Shown here one piece after another: positions 44,541-54,219 of a stretch of 64,000 bases of DNA; position 1 is the stretch's first letter; each line of letters opens with the position of its first letter. Origin of the DNA: SKPS01 sp964469215 (GTDB lineage: Bacteria; Bacteroidota; Bacteroidia; Bacteroidales; SKPS01); assembly GCA_964469215.1 (NCBI GenBank), contig CAYXYB010000012.1, positions 1-64,000 on the forward strand. The letters are read 5' to 3'. Below the pieces are notes generated by a model that did not search any database, was not told the DNA's origin, and saw nothing but the letters and a program-made list of their open reading frames with translations. A program made the position numbers and the translations under genes.

Positions 44541-44595
44541 GGCACCTCTTAAAAATCAATTTTGTAATCATTAACAATTTAAAATCAAATCAATT

Positions 44596-45795
44596 ATGTA
44601 CGGTGAAATGAAACAATTCCTGCAGCAGGAGCTGGAGGCAATCCGGGAGGCAGGGTTATATAAGAATGAAAGGACACTTACAACTCCTCAGGGTGTTGAG
44701 ATTAAAACAAGTGCCGGGCTCGATGTTCTTAACTTTTGTGCCAACAATTACCTTGGTCTGTCATCGCATCCGCGTGTTATGGCAGCCGCTGCCAGGTCTA
44801 TGGAAGAGTGGGGTTACGGACTCTCATCGGTAAGGTTTATCTGCGGAACACAGCAGATCCATAAAGATCTCGAAAAAGAGATGAGCGAATTTCTGGGAAC
44901 CGAAGATACTATTCTTTTCTCATCAGCCTTTGATGCAAACGGTGGTGTTTTTGAACCACTTTTAGGGGAAGACAGTGCAATCATTTCCGATGAGTTGAAC
45001 CATGCATCTATAATTGATGGTGTAAGGCTTTGCAAGGCTCAGCGCTTCCGTTATAAAAACAACAACATGGCAGACCTTGAAGAGCAGCTTATTGCTGCCA
45101 AAGATGCTAAGTTCAAACTTATTGTTACCGATGGGGTTTTCTCCATGGATGGTATTATCGCCAAGATTGACCAGATATGTGACCTGGCTGAAAAGTACAA
45201 TGCAATGGTGATGGTTGATGATTCTCATGCCACCGGTTTCGTTGGACCGAACGGACGCGGAACTCATGAGTATTGCGGAGCATGGGGAAGGGTGGATATC
45301 ATCACCACAACCTTTGGCAAGGCTCTTGGCGGTGCGTCGGGCGGTTGCGTTTCAGGAAGAAAAGAGATTGTTGACCTGCTTCGTCAGCGTGCACGCCCAT
45401 ACCTCTTCTCCAATTCCGTATCACCCATTATTGCAGGTGCAACAATTGAAGTTCTGAAGATGTTAAGGGAATCGAATGAGTTGGTTACAAAGATTCAAAA
45501 GAACACAACACAGTTCCGTGAAGGTATGACAAAAGCCGGGTTCGCCATTGTTCCCAGCACACACGCCATTACCCCGATCATGCTTGGACACCTTCCGAAC
45601 GACGCCAAGCTTTCACAGGATTTTGCAAATGCCTTGTTACTCGAAGGGATCTATGTCATTGGATTTTACTATCCTGTGGTTCCTAAGGGTAAAGCCCGCA
45701 TCAGGGTTCAGATTTCTGCAGCCCATGAACCTCACCATATCGACTTTGCGATTGAGAAATTCACCAAGGTGGGTAAGCAACTGAACATAATCTAA
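44596..45795 (+). CDS. kbl: glycine C-acetyltransferase (2-amino-3-ketobutyrate CoA ligase)
   Basis: 399 residues, the usual size. A PLP enzyme that splits 2-amino-3-ketobutyrate with CoA into glycine and acetyl-CoA, the second step of threonine breakdown. Motifs: LNFCANNYLGLSSHP, GLSSVRFICGTQQIHKDLE, VMVDDSHATGFVGPNGRG and the PLP lysine K242 in TTTFGKALGGASGG. The first-step enzyme, threonine dehydrogenase, is encoded at 49019-49972. acpS follows after 6 nt. Confidence 0.95.
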   Translation: MYGEMKQFLQQELEAIREAGLYKNERTLTTPQGVEIKTSAGLDVLNFCANNYLGLSSHPRVMAAAARSMEEWGYGLSSVRFICGTQQIHKDLEKEMSEFLGTEDTILFSSAFDANGGVFEPLLGEDSAIISDELNHASIIDGVRLCKAQRFRYKNNNMADLEEQLIAAKDAKFKLIVTDGVFSMDGIIAKIDQICDLAEKYNAMVMVDDSHATGFVGPNGRGTHEYCGAWGRVDIITTTFGKALGGASGGCVSGRKEIVDLLRQRARPYLFSNSVSPIIAGATIEVLKMLRESNELVTKIQKNTTQFREGMTKAGFAIVPSTHAITPIMLGHLPNDAKLSQDFANALLLEGIYVIGFYYPVVPKGKARIRVQISAAHEPHHIDFAIEKFTKVGKQLNII

Positions 45796-45801
45796 AAAAA
45801 T

Positions 45802-46176
45802 ATGATAATAGGTATCGGTACCGACATTATTGAGGTTGATCGTATCCGGAAGCATATCGAAGCAGGTTTTGGATTCAGGGAGAAGGTGTTCACCGGCAAG
45901 GAGATCACCTATTGCGAAGCCAGAACCAACAAGGCGCAGAATTATGCAGCCCGCTTCTCCGCCAAGGAGGCATTCCTTAAAGCTGTCGGTACCGGCCTTC
46001 GTCAGGGGCTCGCTTTTACCGATATTGAAGTGATAAACGACGAGTTAGGTAAACCCGAAATGGTGCTTCATGGGCAGGCCCTCGAACTTACTAAAAGAAT
46101 GGGAATTACAAACCTGCAAATCTCAATGACACACCTGCGCGACTGGGTAAATGCAATTGTGATTCTGGAACGATAA
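45802..46176 (+). CDS. acpS: holo-[acyl-carrier-protein] synthase
   Basis: 124 residues. It transfers 4'-phosphopantetheine from CoA to ACP. The two family motifs are clear: IGIGTDIIEVDRI at the N-terminus (Mg-binding Asp) and ARFSAKEAFLKAVGTG in the middle. The C-terminal ISMTHLRDWVNAIVIL replaces the usual ISHxxxxAxA; histidine is shifted but in a comparable place. It starts 6 nt after kbl and is likely cotranscribed. Confidence 0.95.
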   Translation: MIIGIGTDIIEVDRIRKHIEAGFGFREKVFTGKEITYCEARTNKAQNYAARFSAKEAFLKAVGTGLRQGLAFTDIEVINDELGKPEMVLHGQALELTKRMGITNLQISMTHLRDWVNAIVILER

Positions 46177-46199
46177 ACCTGTAACACGAGACACCTGTT

Positions 46200-47543
46200 G
46201 TGAACAGAATTGTTTTACCCATGGTTTTGATGTGCTGTGCAATTTTTACCGGCAATTCTGCTGTGGCACAGAACTACCCTATGTCTGTCCCTTCTGTTGA
46301 CAGGTTTTACGGTCTGTCGAAAGTATGGCAGGAGGTAAACTATAATTTCACCGCCTTCGACAGAAATCCTACCCTCGACTGGGATAGTCTGTACAAAACA
46401 TACATACCGCTGGTGATAAAAAGTACCAATGACTACGAGTATTACAGGCTGCTTCAGCGTTTTGCCGCCCACCTGAACGATGCCAATACTAATGTTTCAA
46501 TGCCCGCAGCCATAAAGGACTCATTGGTGATACCACCCGTGATAATTAAAGAGATCAGAGGAAGGTACTATATCACAAACATCGACAAGCAACTGATGGC
46601 AACCATCCCTGTTGGTTCAGAGGTTATCCGTATCAATGGATTTGAAATATCCTCATACCTCCGCAATGAGGTGCTGCCCTATATCTCTGCAAACACTGAT
46701 CACGCCCGCATGACTGCCGCACTTGAGACAATGCTGGAAGGCTGGGTAAATACCAGGGTGCTCCTGAACTGTATTACCCCTGATGGCAGAAACATCAATG
46801 AGATGGTTTCTCGTGACCGGTCGAAGAGGGTGCAATGGATACGGAACCTGCCTGCAAAGGATCCAATCTATGTTGAGTTGATAAACCGTGACATTGCCCT
46901 TGTTACACTCAATTCATTCAGCAAAGAGACTGTTGCCGGCTTTCCAAACAACAGTGATCTTGCAAAAGCCAGGGGAATTATCATTGACCTTAGGAACAAT
47001 AATCACAGGGAACAACCGGGAAAGGCAGCATCCTTGGTGATTCGTTTTTCAGATCAGGAACAGATAATATTGCCAGGTTTCACTACCCGTAAATACCCCT
47101 ATTCCTACACAGGTATCGGTGAAGGCTTGGATCGTTTCGGAAAATACACCCCGATATCAGGTTATTCCCATCAACCACCTGACACCTTCATGGTTCCACC
47201 ATTGACTGAAAAATCAACCCTGCCTCTGGTGATACTTACCGGCCCCAAAACCGGAAACGCTGCTGAGCACTTTCTGATGATGCTGAAACAAAGCCATTTC
47301 AGGGCAACCATTATAGGTACAAGAACTGCTGGATCAACCGGTTCATCAATAACTGCATATTTACCCGGAGATGGTCAGTTATCGGTAAATGCCAGATACG
47401 ATATCTACCCGGAAGACACCTGGATATTTGATGGCGTTGAACCTGATATATATGTTCCCCTCGACATCAAAAGTATTCTGAACGGGGAAGATCTGGTGCT
47501 TCTAAAGGCAGTGGAATTTTTTTCAAATCCGGCAGGAAAATAA
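46200..47543 (+). CDS. S41-peptidase-like exported protein, catalytic serine lost
   Basis: 447 residues from a GTG at 46200, which gives a proper signal peptide with an Arg (MNRIVLPMVLMCCAIFTGNSAVAQ); the next ATG at 46221 would lose the basic end. A helical N-terminal domain (DRFYGLSKVWQEVNYNF..., as in many Bacteroidota S41 proteins), a PDZ-like part (GSEVIRINGFEISSYLRNE) and the S41 core (IALVTLNSFSKE, GIIIDLRNN, LVILTGPKTGNAAEHFLM, TRTAGSTGS) are present. In active S41 peptidases the motif is T-x-S-A-A-E; here it is T-G-N353-A-A-E. It is therefore probably inactive, perhaps a binding protein. Confidence 0.8.
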   Translation: MNRIVLPMVLMCCAIFTGNSAVAQNYPMSVPSVDRFYGLSKVWQEVNYNFTAFDRNPTLDWDSLYKTYIPLVIKSTNDYEYYRLLQRFAAHLNDANTNVSMPAAIKDSLVIPPVIIKEIRGRYYITNIDKQLMATIPVGSEVIRINGFEISSYLRNEVLPYISANTDHARMTAALETMLEGWVNTRVLLNCITPDGRNINEMVSRDRSKRVQWIRNLPAKDPIYVELINRDIALVTLNSFSKETVAGFPNNSDLAKARGIIIDLRNNNHREQPGKAASLVIRFSDQEQIILPGFTTRKYPYSYTGIGEGLDRFGKYTPISGYSHQPPDTFMVPPLTEKSTLPLVILTGPKTGNAAEHFLMMLKQSHFRATIIGTRTAGSTGSSITAYLPGDGQLSVNARYDIYPEDTWIFDGVEPDIYVPLDIKSILNGEDLVLLKAVEFFSNPAGK

Positions 47544-47637
47544 AAAATCAGAAAAAATCATAATTATATATGAAATGGTTTTTTATTTAATGTTTATTTA
47601 TTTCTTTTACATTCAAATCCTAAAATCTCAAACTATT

Positions 47638-47862
47638 ATGAAAAAAGTATTTTTGTACGCAGCGGTTCTTGTTGTTATTGCAGGTTTCTCATCTTGTATG
47701 AAAGACTATACCTGCAAATGTGAATACACAGAAGGTGGTGATAAGCAGACAATAGACATACCAATGGATTTCAAAACAAAGCTCCTGGCTGAAACGCAAT
47801 GTGATACTGAAGAGAGTTTATTTTTAACTACATATCCTGATGCTAAATGCGAGCTTAAATAA
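47638..47862 (+). CDS. small cysteine-rich lipoprotein
   Basis: 74 residues from the ATG at 47638: MKKVFLYAAVLVVIAGFSSC is a lipoprotein signal. The mature part (MKDYTCKCEYTEGGDKQTIDIPMDFKTKLLAETQCDTEESLF...AKCELK) has four further cysteines, CKC plus two single ones, which could make two disulfides. Small lipoproteins of this pattern are common in Bacteroidota and of unknown function. A terminator follows 29 nt after the stop. Confidence 0.7.
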   Translation: MKKVFLYAAVLVVIAGFSSCMKDYTCKCEYTEGGDKQTIDIPMDFKTKLLAETQCDTEESLFLTTYPDAKCELK

Positions 47863-47891
47863 TCCGGGAGATCTCAGATTATAGGAGCAAT

Positions 47892-47976
47892 AAAGCTGAA
47901 AAGCCATACCAGTCTGAAGGAGTCAGGTAATTCTCTGAATCTGCGAACAAGGCTGGTTTTTCAGCTTTCTTTTTTA
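47892..47976 (+). terminator. hairpin terminator after the small lipoprotein gene
   Basis: aaagctgaaaagcca (47892-47906) pairs at 14 of 15 positions with tggtttttcagcttt (47954-47968); cttttttat follows. The 47-nt loop may hold a smaller fold. Confidence 0.6.
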
Positions 47977-48033
47977 TGCAAATGGTTGTATTTAGATTAA
48001 TTTTATAGAAAAAGCAGAATCAATATCGTACTA

Positions 48034-48936
48034 ATGAAAAACCGCAAGGTAATAGTTGTTTCGACCATAATAATGTGTCTGGTTGGAGTATCATTTATTC
48101 TGTCTGCTTTTACCAAACTCACCGGTGTTGATGAGTTTGAACTATATATATACAACCATAAAATACTCGGATTTGATCTGTCTAGCATTGCAGCACGTCT
48201 GATTATTTCACTTGAATTTGCGATTGGCATTCTTCTCATAATAGGGTTTTATCATAATGGGATCAGGTTTATTGCCCTGGGTGTATTGATTTTATTTTCC
48301 TTGTTCCTCGTCTGGAAGCTTCTGACAGGCAGTGCTGAAAACTGTCATTGTTTCGGGTCGGCCATCGATCTGAAACCTTATGAATCGTTGCTGAAGAATG
48401 CAGTTCTGATTGTTTTGGTGCTCATTGGCAGGAGGAGGTACAGTTTAAAGATGCCATGGAGCGGCCTGGTGACTGCGGGGATTATTTCAGCAGCTATTGT
48501 AATACCTTTGGTTCTGTCGCCTCCTGACATCATTTACAACCGCATTTACAAACCTGTTGTGATTGATGAGGGATATGAGCAATTACATTTGAGTGAACAG
48601 ACCCTTCCTTATGATAAAGGCCGGCGTATCATCCTATTCTTCAGTCCTTCATGTCCTGTTTGCAGGCTTACTGCCAGAAAAGCTGTAACTGCTGCAGAGA
48701 GATCCGGTACAGGTGATCAACTTTTGTTTTATTTTTTCGGAGACGAGGGATTTGTTGATGATTTCCGGGTAGAGACAAGGATAAAGGCTTACCCTTACTC
48801 AATACTTCCCACCCGGGAGATCATTGAAGTGACTGGCGGATTCTTCCCGACAGTTCTTTTTCTGGAGGATGGAGTGATAAAAAAGCGTAGCAGTTACCGT
48901 GATCTTTTCGAATCTGATTTCATCAATATAAATTAA
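48034..48936 (+). CDS. MauE/DoxX-like membrane domain fused to a thioredoxin-like domain
   Basis: 300 residues. Residues 1-135 hold four TM segments with the MauE pattern (SAFTKLTGVDEFELYIYNHKILG ... ENCHCFGS), including a C104-H-C106 pair. A fifth TM segment (about 143-162) leads to a periplasmic thioredoxin-like domain with C207-PV-C210 in LFFSPSCPVCRLTARKA and a cis-Pro-like GGFFPTVLFLEDG. It probably passes electrons or disulfides between the membrane cysteine pair and the periplasmic CxxC, in the manner of VKOR or DsbD. Partners are unknown. Confidence 0.75.
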   Translation: MKNRKVIVVSTIIMCLVGVSFILSAFTKLTGVDEFELYIYNHKILGFDLSSIAARLIISLEFAIGILLIIGFYHNGIRFIALGVLILFSLFLVWKLLTGSAENCHCFGSAIDLKPYESLLKNAVLIVLVLIGRRRYSLKMPWSGLVTAGIISAAIVIPLVLSPPDIIYNRIYKPVVIDEGYEQLHLSEQTLPYDKGRRIILFFSPSCPVCRLTARKAVTAAERSGTGDQLLFYFFGDEGFVDDFRVETRIKAYPYSILPTREIIEVTGGFFPTVLFLEDGVIKKRSSYRDLFESDFININ

Positions 48937-49018
48937 AACAACCCCGGCATTCAAGGGTGTTACCTATTAATGCCGGGTAGTGGCGTAAGGGTTTAACAAA
49001 TCGGTTTGTTTTTAAGGT

Positions 49019-49972
49019 TTACTTCCCGAATTTTTTCCTTATCTCTGTGATCATCACCTTAGTCATTCCTGCGAGGTCATATTTGTCAGTAAGTCCCCAG
49101 TCGGCACGGGCAACACTGTCGTCGATACTCATTGGCCATGAGTCGGCAATTGCCTGGCGGAAGTCGGGTTCGTATGTGATCCCGAATCCGGGGATATGCT
49201 TTTTGATCTCTGCGGCAAGGGTTTTTGGGTCGAAGCTGATACCGCCAACGTTGTAGTTTGAACGGATCTTCACCTTTTCAGCCGGTGCTTCCATCAGGTC
49301 GATGGTAGCTTTGAGGGCATCCGGCATAAACTGCATTGGCAGGCGGGTATTTTCTGAAAGGAAGCATTTGTATTTTCCTGACTTAACTGCTTCGTAGAAT
49401 ATCTCCACTGCGTAATCGGTGGTGCCGCCGCCCGCTTCGGTCTTATAGCTTATGATACCCGGATAGCGGATACCACGTGTGTCGACTTTGTATTTGTTCC
49501 AGTAATATTCAACCCAGCGTTCACCTGCCAGTTTCGACATGCCATAAACCGAGGTAGGTTCCATGGTGCATGTCTGTGGGGTGTTCTCACGTGGAGTTGT
49601 TGGCCCGAAGACAGCAATGGAGCTTGGCCAGAACAGCTTGTCGATCTTCATCACACGGCATACCTCCAGAACATTGAACAGACTCTGCATATTGATATCC
49701 CATGAAGGGAGTGGCTTCTTCTCGGCGCTTCCCGACAGGACGGCCGCCATATGGTATATCTGGTTGATTTTGTACTTGTTAACTACTTCATAAATATGAT
49801 GAATGTTCATCACATCGAAATGCTCGTAAGGGCCACTCTCAAGCACCTCAGCAGGTGGTTTGGTGTAATGAACCGTTGCCACAACATTAGAAGCGCCGTA
49901 AACGCGCCTCAACTCCATAACCAGCTCAGATCCTATCTGTCCGGCACTCCCGATAACCAATATTTTCTCCAT
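49019..49972 (-). CDS. L-threonine 3-dehydrogenase, SDR/epimerase type
   Basis: 317 residues. It oxidises L-threonine to 2-amino-3-ketobutyrate with NAD. Rossmann motif GSAGQIGSEL at residues 8-17, then MAAVLSG, FWPSSIAVFGP, and the catalytic Y-x3-K in SVYGMSKLAGERW. TRGIRYPGIISYKTEAGGGTTDYAVEIFYEA is characteristic of the SDR-type threonine dehydrogenase of Bacteroidota and animals, distinct from the zinc-dependent Tdh of E. coli. Its product is the substrate of Kbl, encoded 3.2 kb away on the other strand. Confidence 0.92.
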   Translation of the reverse strand: MEKILVIGSAGQIGSELVMELRRVYGASNVVATVHYTKPPAEVLESGPYEHFDVMNIHHIYEVVNKYKINQIYHMAAVLSGSAEKKPLPSWDINMQSLFNVLEVCRVMKIDKLFWPSSIAVFGPTTPRENTPQTCTMEPTSVYGMSKLAGERWVEYYWNKYKVDTRGIRYPGIISYKTEAGGGTTDYAVEIFYEAVKSGKYKCFLSENTRLPMQFMPDALKATIDLMEAPAEKVKIRSNYNVGGISFDPKTLAAEIKKHIPGFGITYEPDFRQAIADSWPMSIDDSVARADWGLTDKYDLAGMTKVMITEIRKKFGK

Positions 49973-50010
49973 CGTGATATTTATTTAAGTTCTTGATTCT
50001 TTGTCGGGGG

Positions 50011-50018
50011 CAAAGATA
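50011..50018 (-). promoter_or_regulatory. candidate -7 box for the threonine dehydrogenase gene
   Basis: On the minus strand TATCTTTG fits TAnnTTTG, 38 nt upstream of the start codon. No matching TTTG at the -33 distance. Confidence 0.4.
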
Positions 50019-50019
50019 T

Positions 50020-50403
50020 GATTTTGGTTTGAAAATACCATGAGTGTTAAATTACCGTAAAGTAGTTCTCCTGGGATTTTCAAAGTAATTCAAAGAATAA
50101 ATTGAAAGTCTGTGAAAATAAATTCAGTTTTTTCCCAAATTCCCGGGTTATTATCCTATAGTATTTACAGAATGTGTTTTGGAAATTAAAAAGGAATAAA
50201 TGCAGATTAGTCTGCCATCATCACAATAGTTTTAACTCCGGCAGAATCCAATACCAACTGTTCGAACCTCAAAATCGGATATCGGGCAAAAAGTAAAGTA
50301 AAAGGCCGTTCACTTAAGAGTCCATGACCAGAAGTGATTTTGGTATATCAAATTGCCTGTAAATCAAATAAATTGTTTTACCTAATATCACCGTTTCCAA
50401 ATA
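50020..50403. other. intergenic stretch without a gene
   Basis: AT-rich, with stops in all frames. I see no tRNA, hairpin or conserved motif. Confidence 0.4.
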
Positions 50404-52239
50404 CTACATCCTCCCTTTCACAAACCTGAACCTGTAAAAGTCACCGTTGCCGGTAAGAAGTCGTCCGATATATATCCCTGCTGGAAGTTGACTTACATCA
50501 ACTTCGGCTATTCTTATGTTTGGTGCAAGCTGCAATTCAGAAAGTCTCACACCCTGAAAGTTGAATATCTGTAACATGCCGGATGATAAAAGATTATGAT
50601 CGGGCATTCTGATGTAAAGGATTTCCTTCACAGGATTTGGAAATACCTGCAGATTTTCCTTCGGTGATATTGATTCAATATTGCTAATAGTAACTGGATA
50701 ACATGCAGATATTGCGCTACACCCGTTTTGTGTCACGATACAGGCATAAATGCCACTGGCGCCGGGTGTAAAACTGCTTCCCGTGATTCCTGCCATGGTG
50801 TCGTTTGTGGTGCAGTCGAACCATTGAAAGCTAGCATTGGTTGCCTTGGCAATAAGGGTAATGCCACTAAGTATTACCGCTGTATCTACCACCACCGGAA
50901 TTATTGATATCTGGACTACACTGTCGCAACCAAGAACATTTACCAGAGTGTCATAAACCACGGCGGCCTGGTTATACCATATGCCATTCACCAAGATGCT
51001 GTCGCCCGGACATAGATAGTGTTGAATATTGGAAAGGGCACCAAAGGCTTGGTAGGGAAATATAGTGTTTTGCTTGAAAGTGGTTGGGCCATTATGTACG
51101 GTACCAATCGATCCCGGCATGGCAGGAGGCGAGCCGTAAGGGCCGCCGGTACCGCCTGAAACATTCATTGTGCCGGTAGCATTGTAACCTGAACCATGGA
51201 ATAGCTTGATCCTGCCGCCACCGCCACCGCTGTCGTTGGCCGAAGACGAACACGTAGATCCGGCACCACCTTTTGCCGATAAAGTGCCTGAAATAGACAG
51301 GTGATCTGCTTTGATACTAATACCTCCACCTGCACCACCTCCACCACCACGTGAACTTCCCGGTTGTGTTGCATCTTTGCCATCCATGATAATCTGGCCG
51401 TTGATAACAGCCACTCTGGAGATTATGGAAACATAACCTCCTCCGTTACCTCCGGGAGTATTGTCACTTGATCCGCCTCCGGAACCCATCTCTATATCAG
51501 AACCTGATGAGGTGCCGTAAGTGGAACCACCAATACCGGGGGTGTCACCGGAATCATAGCCTCCAAGCCCTCCTGCGCCTCCGTATCCCCCTCCGCCACA
51601 TCCTGAATTGGTAGAATAACCGCCACCTCCGGGGCCATTGCCCGGTAATGTAGGAGTGGGGGAGGTATATCCACTTCCCGCACCATTGATGGTACCATTA
51701 ATCTCAACATATTCAGCATAGATAGTTAGAGGTTGCCCTCCGTTTACAAACAGGATGTCCCCTGAGTTAATCTTGAGCCAGCCGTAGTGCTGAATATTGC
51801 CGGCATAAACATTCCCGGATGTAATAAGTGCATTGGGAAAAGTGTTGCTGAAATTAGACGTACCGGGTGCAAGAGAGTCACCGAAATACATCCATAATGT
51901 TATGGAATCATTTGCCTGAAGTTGATCAAGCTTTACCCATATAACTGTACTGTCCTGGTTTATACCCGTTTCAATCCAGTAAGATAGATAATTTTCAGGA
52001 CATCCGGTTGAAAACCTTATGTCATCACCATCAGGTTGCATAAGCCCCGCCGTAACCAGCACCTGGGTGTTGATCTGAACCATTGCCTGGAACTGGGTGT
52101 GACTTATTCCATAGGGTTCAAAAACTACTAGTTTCATGCATTGTGAAGGTGCATACTGACCGGAAGCATTCAGAGAAATCATAAGTATCATCCCTGAAAT
52201 CAGAAACAGGTAATGAAATGAACAAAGGATATTTTTCAT
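50404..52239 (-). CDS. glycine-rich secreted protein with DUF2341-like domain and T9SS sorting domain
   Basis: 611 residues. Signal peptide YLFLISGMILMISLNASGQ. Residues about 30-130 fit DUF2341 (FQAMVQINTQVLVTAGLM, DDIRFSTGCPENYLSYWIE, VIWVKLDQLQANDSITLWMYFGDS). Then a glycine-rich stretch of about 200 residues (NGPGGGGYSTNSGCGGGGYGG and similar, alternating with short strands INGTINGAG, ISGTLSAKGGAG, GTMNVSGGTGG), which suggests a beta-helix surface domain. A Cys-containing Ig-like part follows and the C-terminus is a T9SS type A domain (VFPNPVKEILYIRMPD ... QLPAGIYIGRLL). It is probably a large surface or released protein. Confidence 0.85.
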   Translation of the reverse strand: MKNILCSFHYLFLISGMILMISLNASGQYAPSQCMKLVVFEPYGISHTQFQAMVQINTQVLVTAGLMQPDGDDIRFSTGCPENYLSYWIETGINQDSTVIWVKLDQLQANDSITLWMYFGDSLAPGTSNFSNTFPNALITSGNVYAGNIQHYGWLKINSGDILFVNGGQPLTIYAEYVEINGTINGAGSGYTSPTPTLPGNGPGGGGYSTNSGCGGGGYGGAGGLGGYDSGDTPGIGGSTYGTSSGSDIEMGSGGGSSDNTPGGNGGGYVSIISRVAVINGQIIMDGKDATQPGSSRGGGGGAGGGISIKADHLSISGTLSAKGGAGSTCSSSANDSGGGGGRIKLFHGSGYNATGTMNVSGGTGGPYGSPPAMPGSIGTVHNGPTTFKQNTIFPYQAFGALSNIQHYLCPGDSILVNGIWYNQAAVVYDTLVNVLGCDSVVQISIIPVVVDTAVILSGITLIAKATNASFQWFDCTTNDTMAGITGSSFTPGASGIYACIVTQNGCSAISACYPVTISNIESISPKENLQVFPNPVKEILYIRMPDHNLLSSGMLQIFNFQGVRLSELQLAPNIRIAEVDVSQLPAGIYIGRLLTGNGDFYRFRFVKGRM

Positions 52240-52719
52240 GGTCTGGAATTTTTTTGATGAACGGTAATATTTTTCTCGATCAACATTAAATATGCTAACA
52301 AAGTTAATAAATAAATCATAATGTCACTTAAAAAGAATGATTTGGATGTTTTTTTATCTCTCCAATGAAGCTTAATAAAAGTATTAGGGCAAACTCATTT
52401 CTGAGAACAGGCTGTTTTAAGACTCCGGCTGTATTCACACTTTACACCTTTAGTGAATTATAAAATTAGAGAATAATGCATATCTTTGCTAATGGATAGC
52501 CCTGAAAATTGGCTTTGGAACCGTTGAGAGAGCCAATAATACAGAAAACAAAGAGTCTAACGAACGAATGTTCAAATCTCAGGTTCGAATACTGATGATG
52601 CCATATGCTGTTTTCTATTGGCTTTAAGGTTAGTTTTTTCAAAGAATCACCAAACTTTCATTTCATCAGGAGTGCAACAGGGATACTGTGGTTAGTTAAC
52701 AAAAGGGAATTATGAAATT
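52240..52719. other. long intergenic region
   Basis: No gene is seen. A TATCTTTG box at 52481-52488 could be an old promoter of the following decayed ABC locus, and gccaataatacagaaaac (52531) pairs imperfectly with gttttctattggc (52610). Confidence 0.35.
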
Positions 52720-54219
52720 ATGAAGCAAGTCATCAAAGACCTCTGGCTTATTACTATGTTGATTTTGGCGGCCTCTTTTCTGTTGCTTTTTTCTGATATG
52801 GGGCAACGTGAAACGGGAAAACTACCACACTGTATCAATACCCATCCATTGCAATCATGCAGTTTTCCTCAACTGCTGTATTGGATAAGCATGTTGCCGG
52901 AATTCTTGACAAGCTTCAATCAGAGGGGATGTTTGCTCCGGATCAACAGAACATAAGAATGTTCAACCCTCAGGGTGACATCAATACTGCCAATGCGATA
53001 GCCAAAGAGATGGTAAATGGCAATTTCGAACTTATCATCACTTCGAGCACAACAGCTCTGCAAACGGTAGCGTGTGCCAACCAGAAGATTGGGAAAACAC
53101 ATGTTTTCGGAGCTGTGACCGACCCTTATGTTGCGGGAGTTGGCATTTCCGGCCCCAACCCATCCAACCACCTCCCTTACAAGGTATACGACTGCATGAA
53201 GCAACAGCCACCTCCGTGACGGAGTTGGGTATCGGAACACAATCAGTGATTCAGCGTGGGGCGCAGGCCATGATAATTTCGGCAGACAATCTGGTGGCAA
53301 CCGGCTTCCCGACCATTCACAATGCAGCACAGGCAGGCAATATTCCCATCTTCACCACAGAAACCGGGCTGGTTGAAAAGGGAGCAGCAGGAGCTTATGG
53401 GTAAAACCATTTAGAAGAGGGAATACAGTTCGGGAGAATAGCAGTAAAAATCATTGCCGGACTTCCGGTTGCACAACTACCTGTTAATGAAACTTAAACA
53501 AAATGGCGTATTGATCCTGATGTTACAAAGGCAGCCCGGCTAACTTCGAGGATGCTGAAGCTTACATTGGTACATTACAGTGACACTGAATTTGCTGAAC
53601 GGTGCCATGAAGGGCTTATTGATGGGTTGAAAAAGGCAGGATACCACCAGGGAAATCAATACACTTTGCGGGTATTCAATGCTCAGAGCGACATGACAAC
53701 CCTATCCGGAATCATCACCAAATCTCCTTTTTCTGGAATGGCACCTTTGATAAGCGAATAGGTACCTGATGTTAAAAGGGTAGGGACTCTGTATACCCCG
53801 GCTGAGGTCAATAATGTGCTTTATATGCAGTGGTTCCGTGATGCGTTGAAAAAGTAAGGTTTGTAGTTGGTTACTGTTCCGGTAACCTCAGGTTCTGAAG
53901 TGTCTCAGGCTGCTACAAAGTTGTGCCGTAAAGAGATACAGGTCGTCTGTCATGTTGTCGATAATCTGACCCGGCCGGGTTTTGCACTTATCGCCTACAA
54001 AGCACACCCAAACGGATTGCCGGTATTTGTTTTCGACAGCGCCCAGATGAAAGATGGTGGTGCGGTATGTCTGTCACGGGACTATCTTAATGCAGGTTTT
54101 GAAGCTGTTGAGAAAGCAGTAAATGGGCAGAATACAAGCGTGCTCGTTTTATCGGGAGGGTATTTCAGAACCCTTTTGCAGGAACTGCAGCCGACAAGAC
54201 CATCGCTGAAAACATTGTA
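52720..54219 (+). pseudogene. ABC transporter substrate-binding protein, decayed
   Basis: The start is normal (signal-like MKQVIKDLWLITMLILAASFLLLFSD) but the frame breaks near 52825; the protein continues in the next frame (IMQFSSTAVLDKHVAGILDKLQSEGMF ... NIRMFNPQGDINTANAIAKEMV ... HVFGAVTDPYVAGVGISGPNPSNHLPY) and again in the third near 53200 (VIQRGAQAMIISADNLVATGFP). In-frame stops lie at 53402, 53498, 53759, 53855 and 53864. The pattern is the PF04392 family (TrpX-like), present twice in tandem (second domain from about 53550). An internal part of the first domain is missing. It runs directly into the ATPase remnant. Confidence 0.85.

Noticed and set aside
51165..51719. Long alternative frames inside the glycine-rich T9SS protein
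   Set aside because: They follow from the GGN repeats read out of frame, and the main frame has a signal peptide and sorting domain.
52561..52600. A gttcaaatc/ggttcgaata stretch reminiscent of a tRNA T arm
   Set aside because: No acceptor, D or anticodon stems can be built around it.
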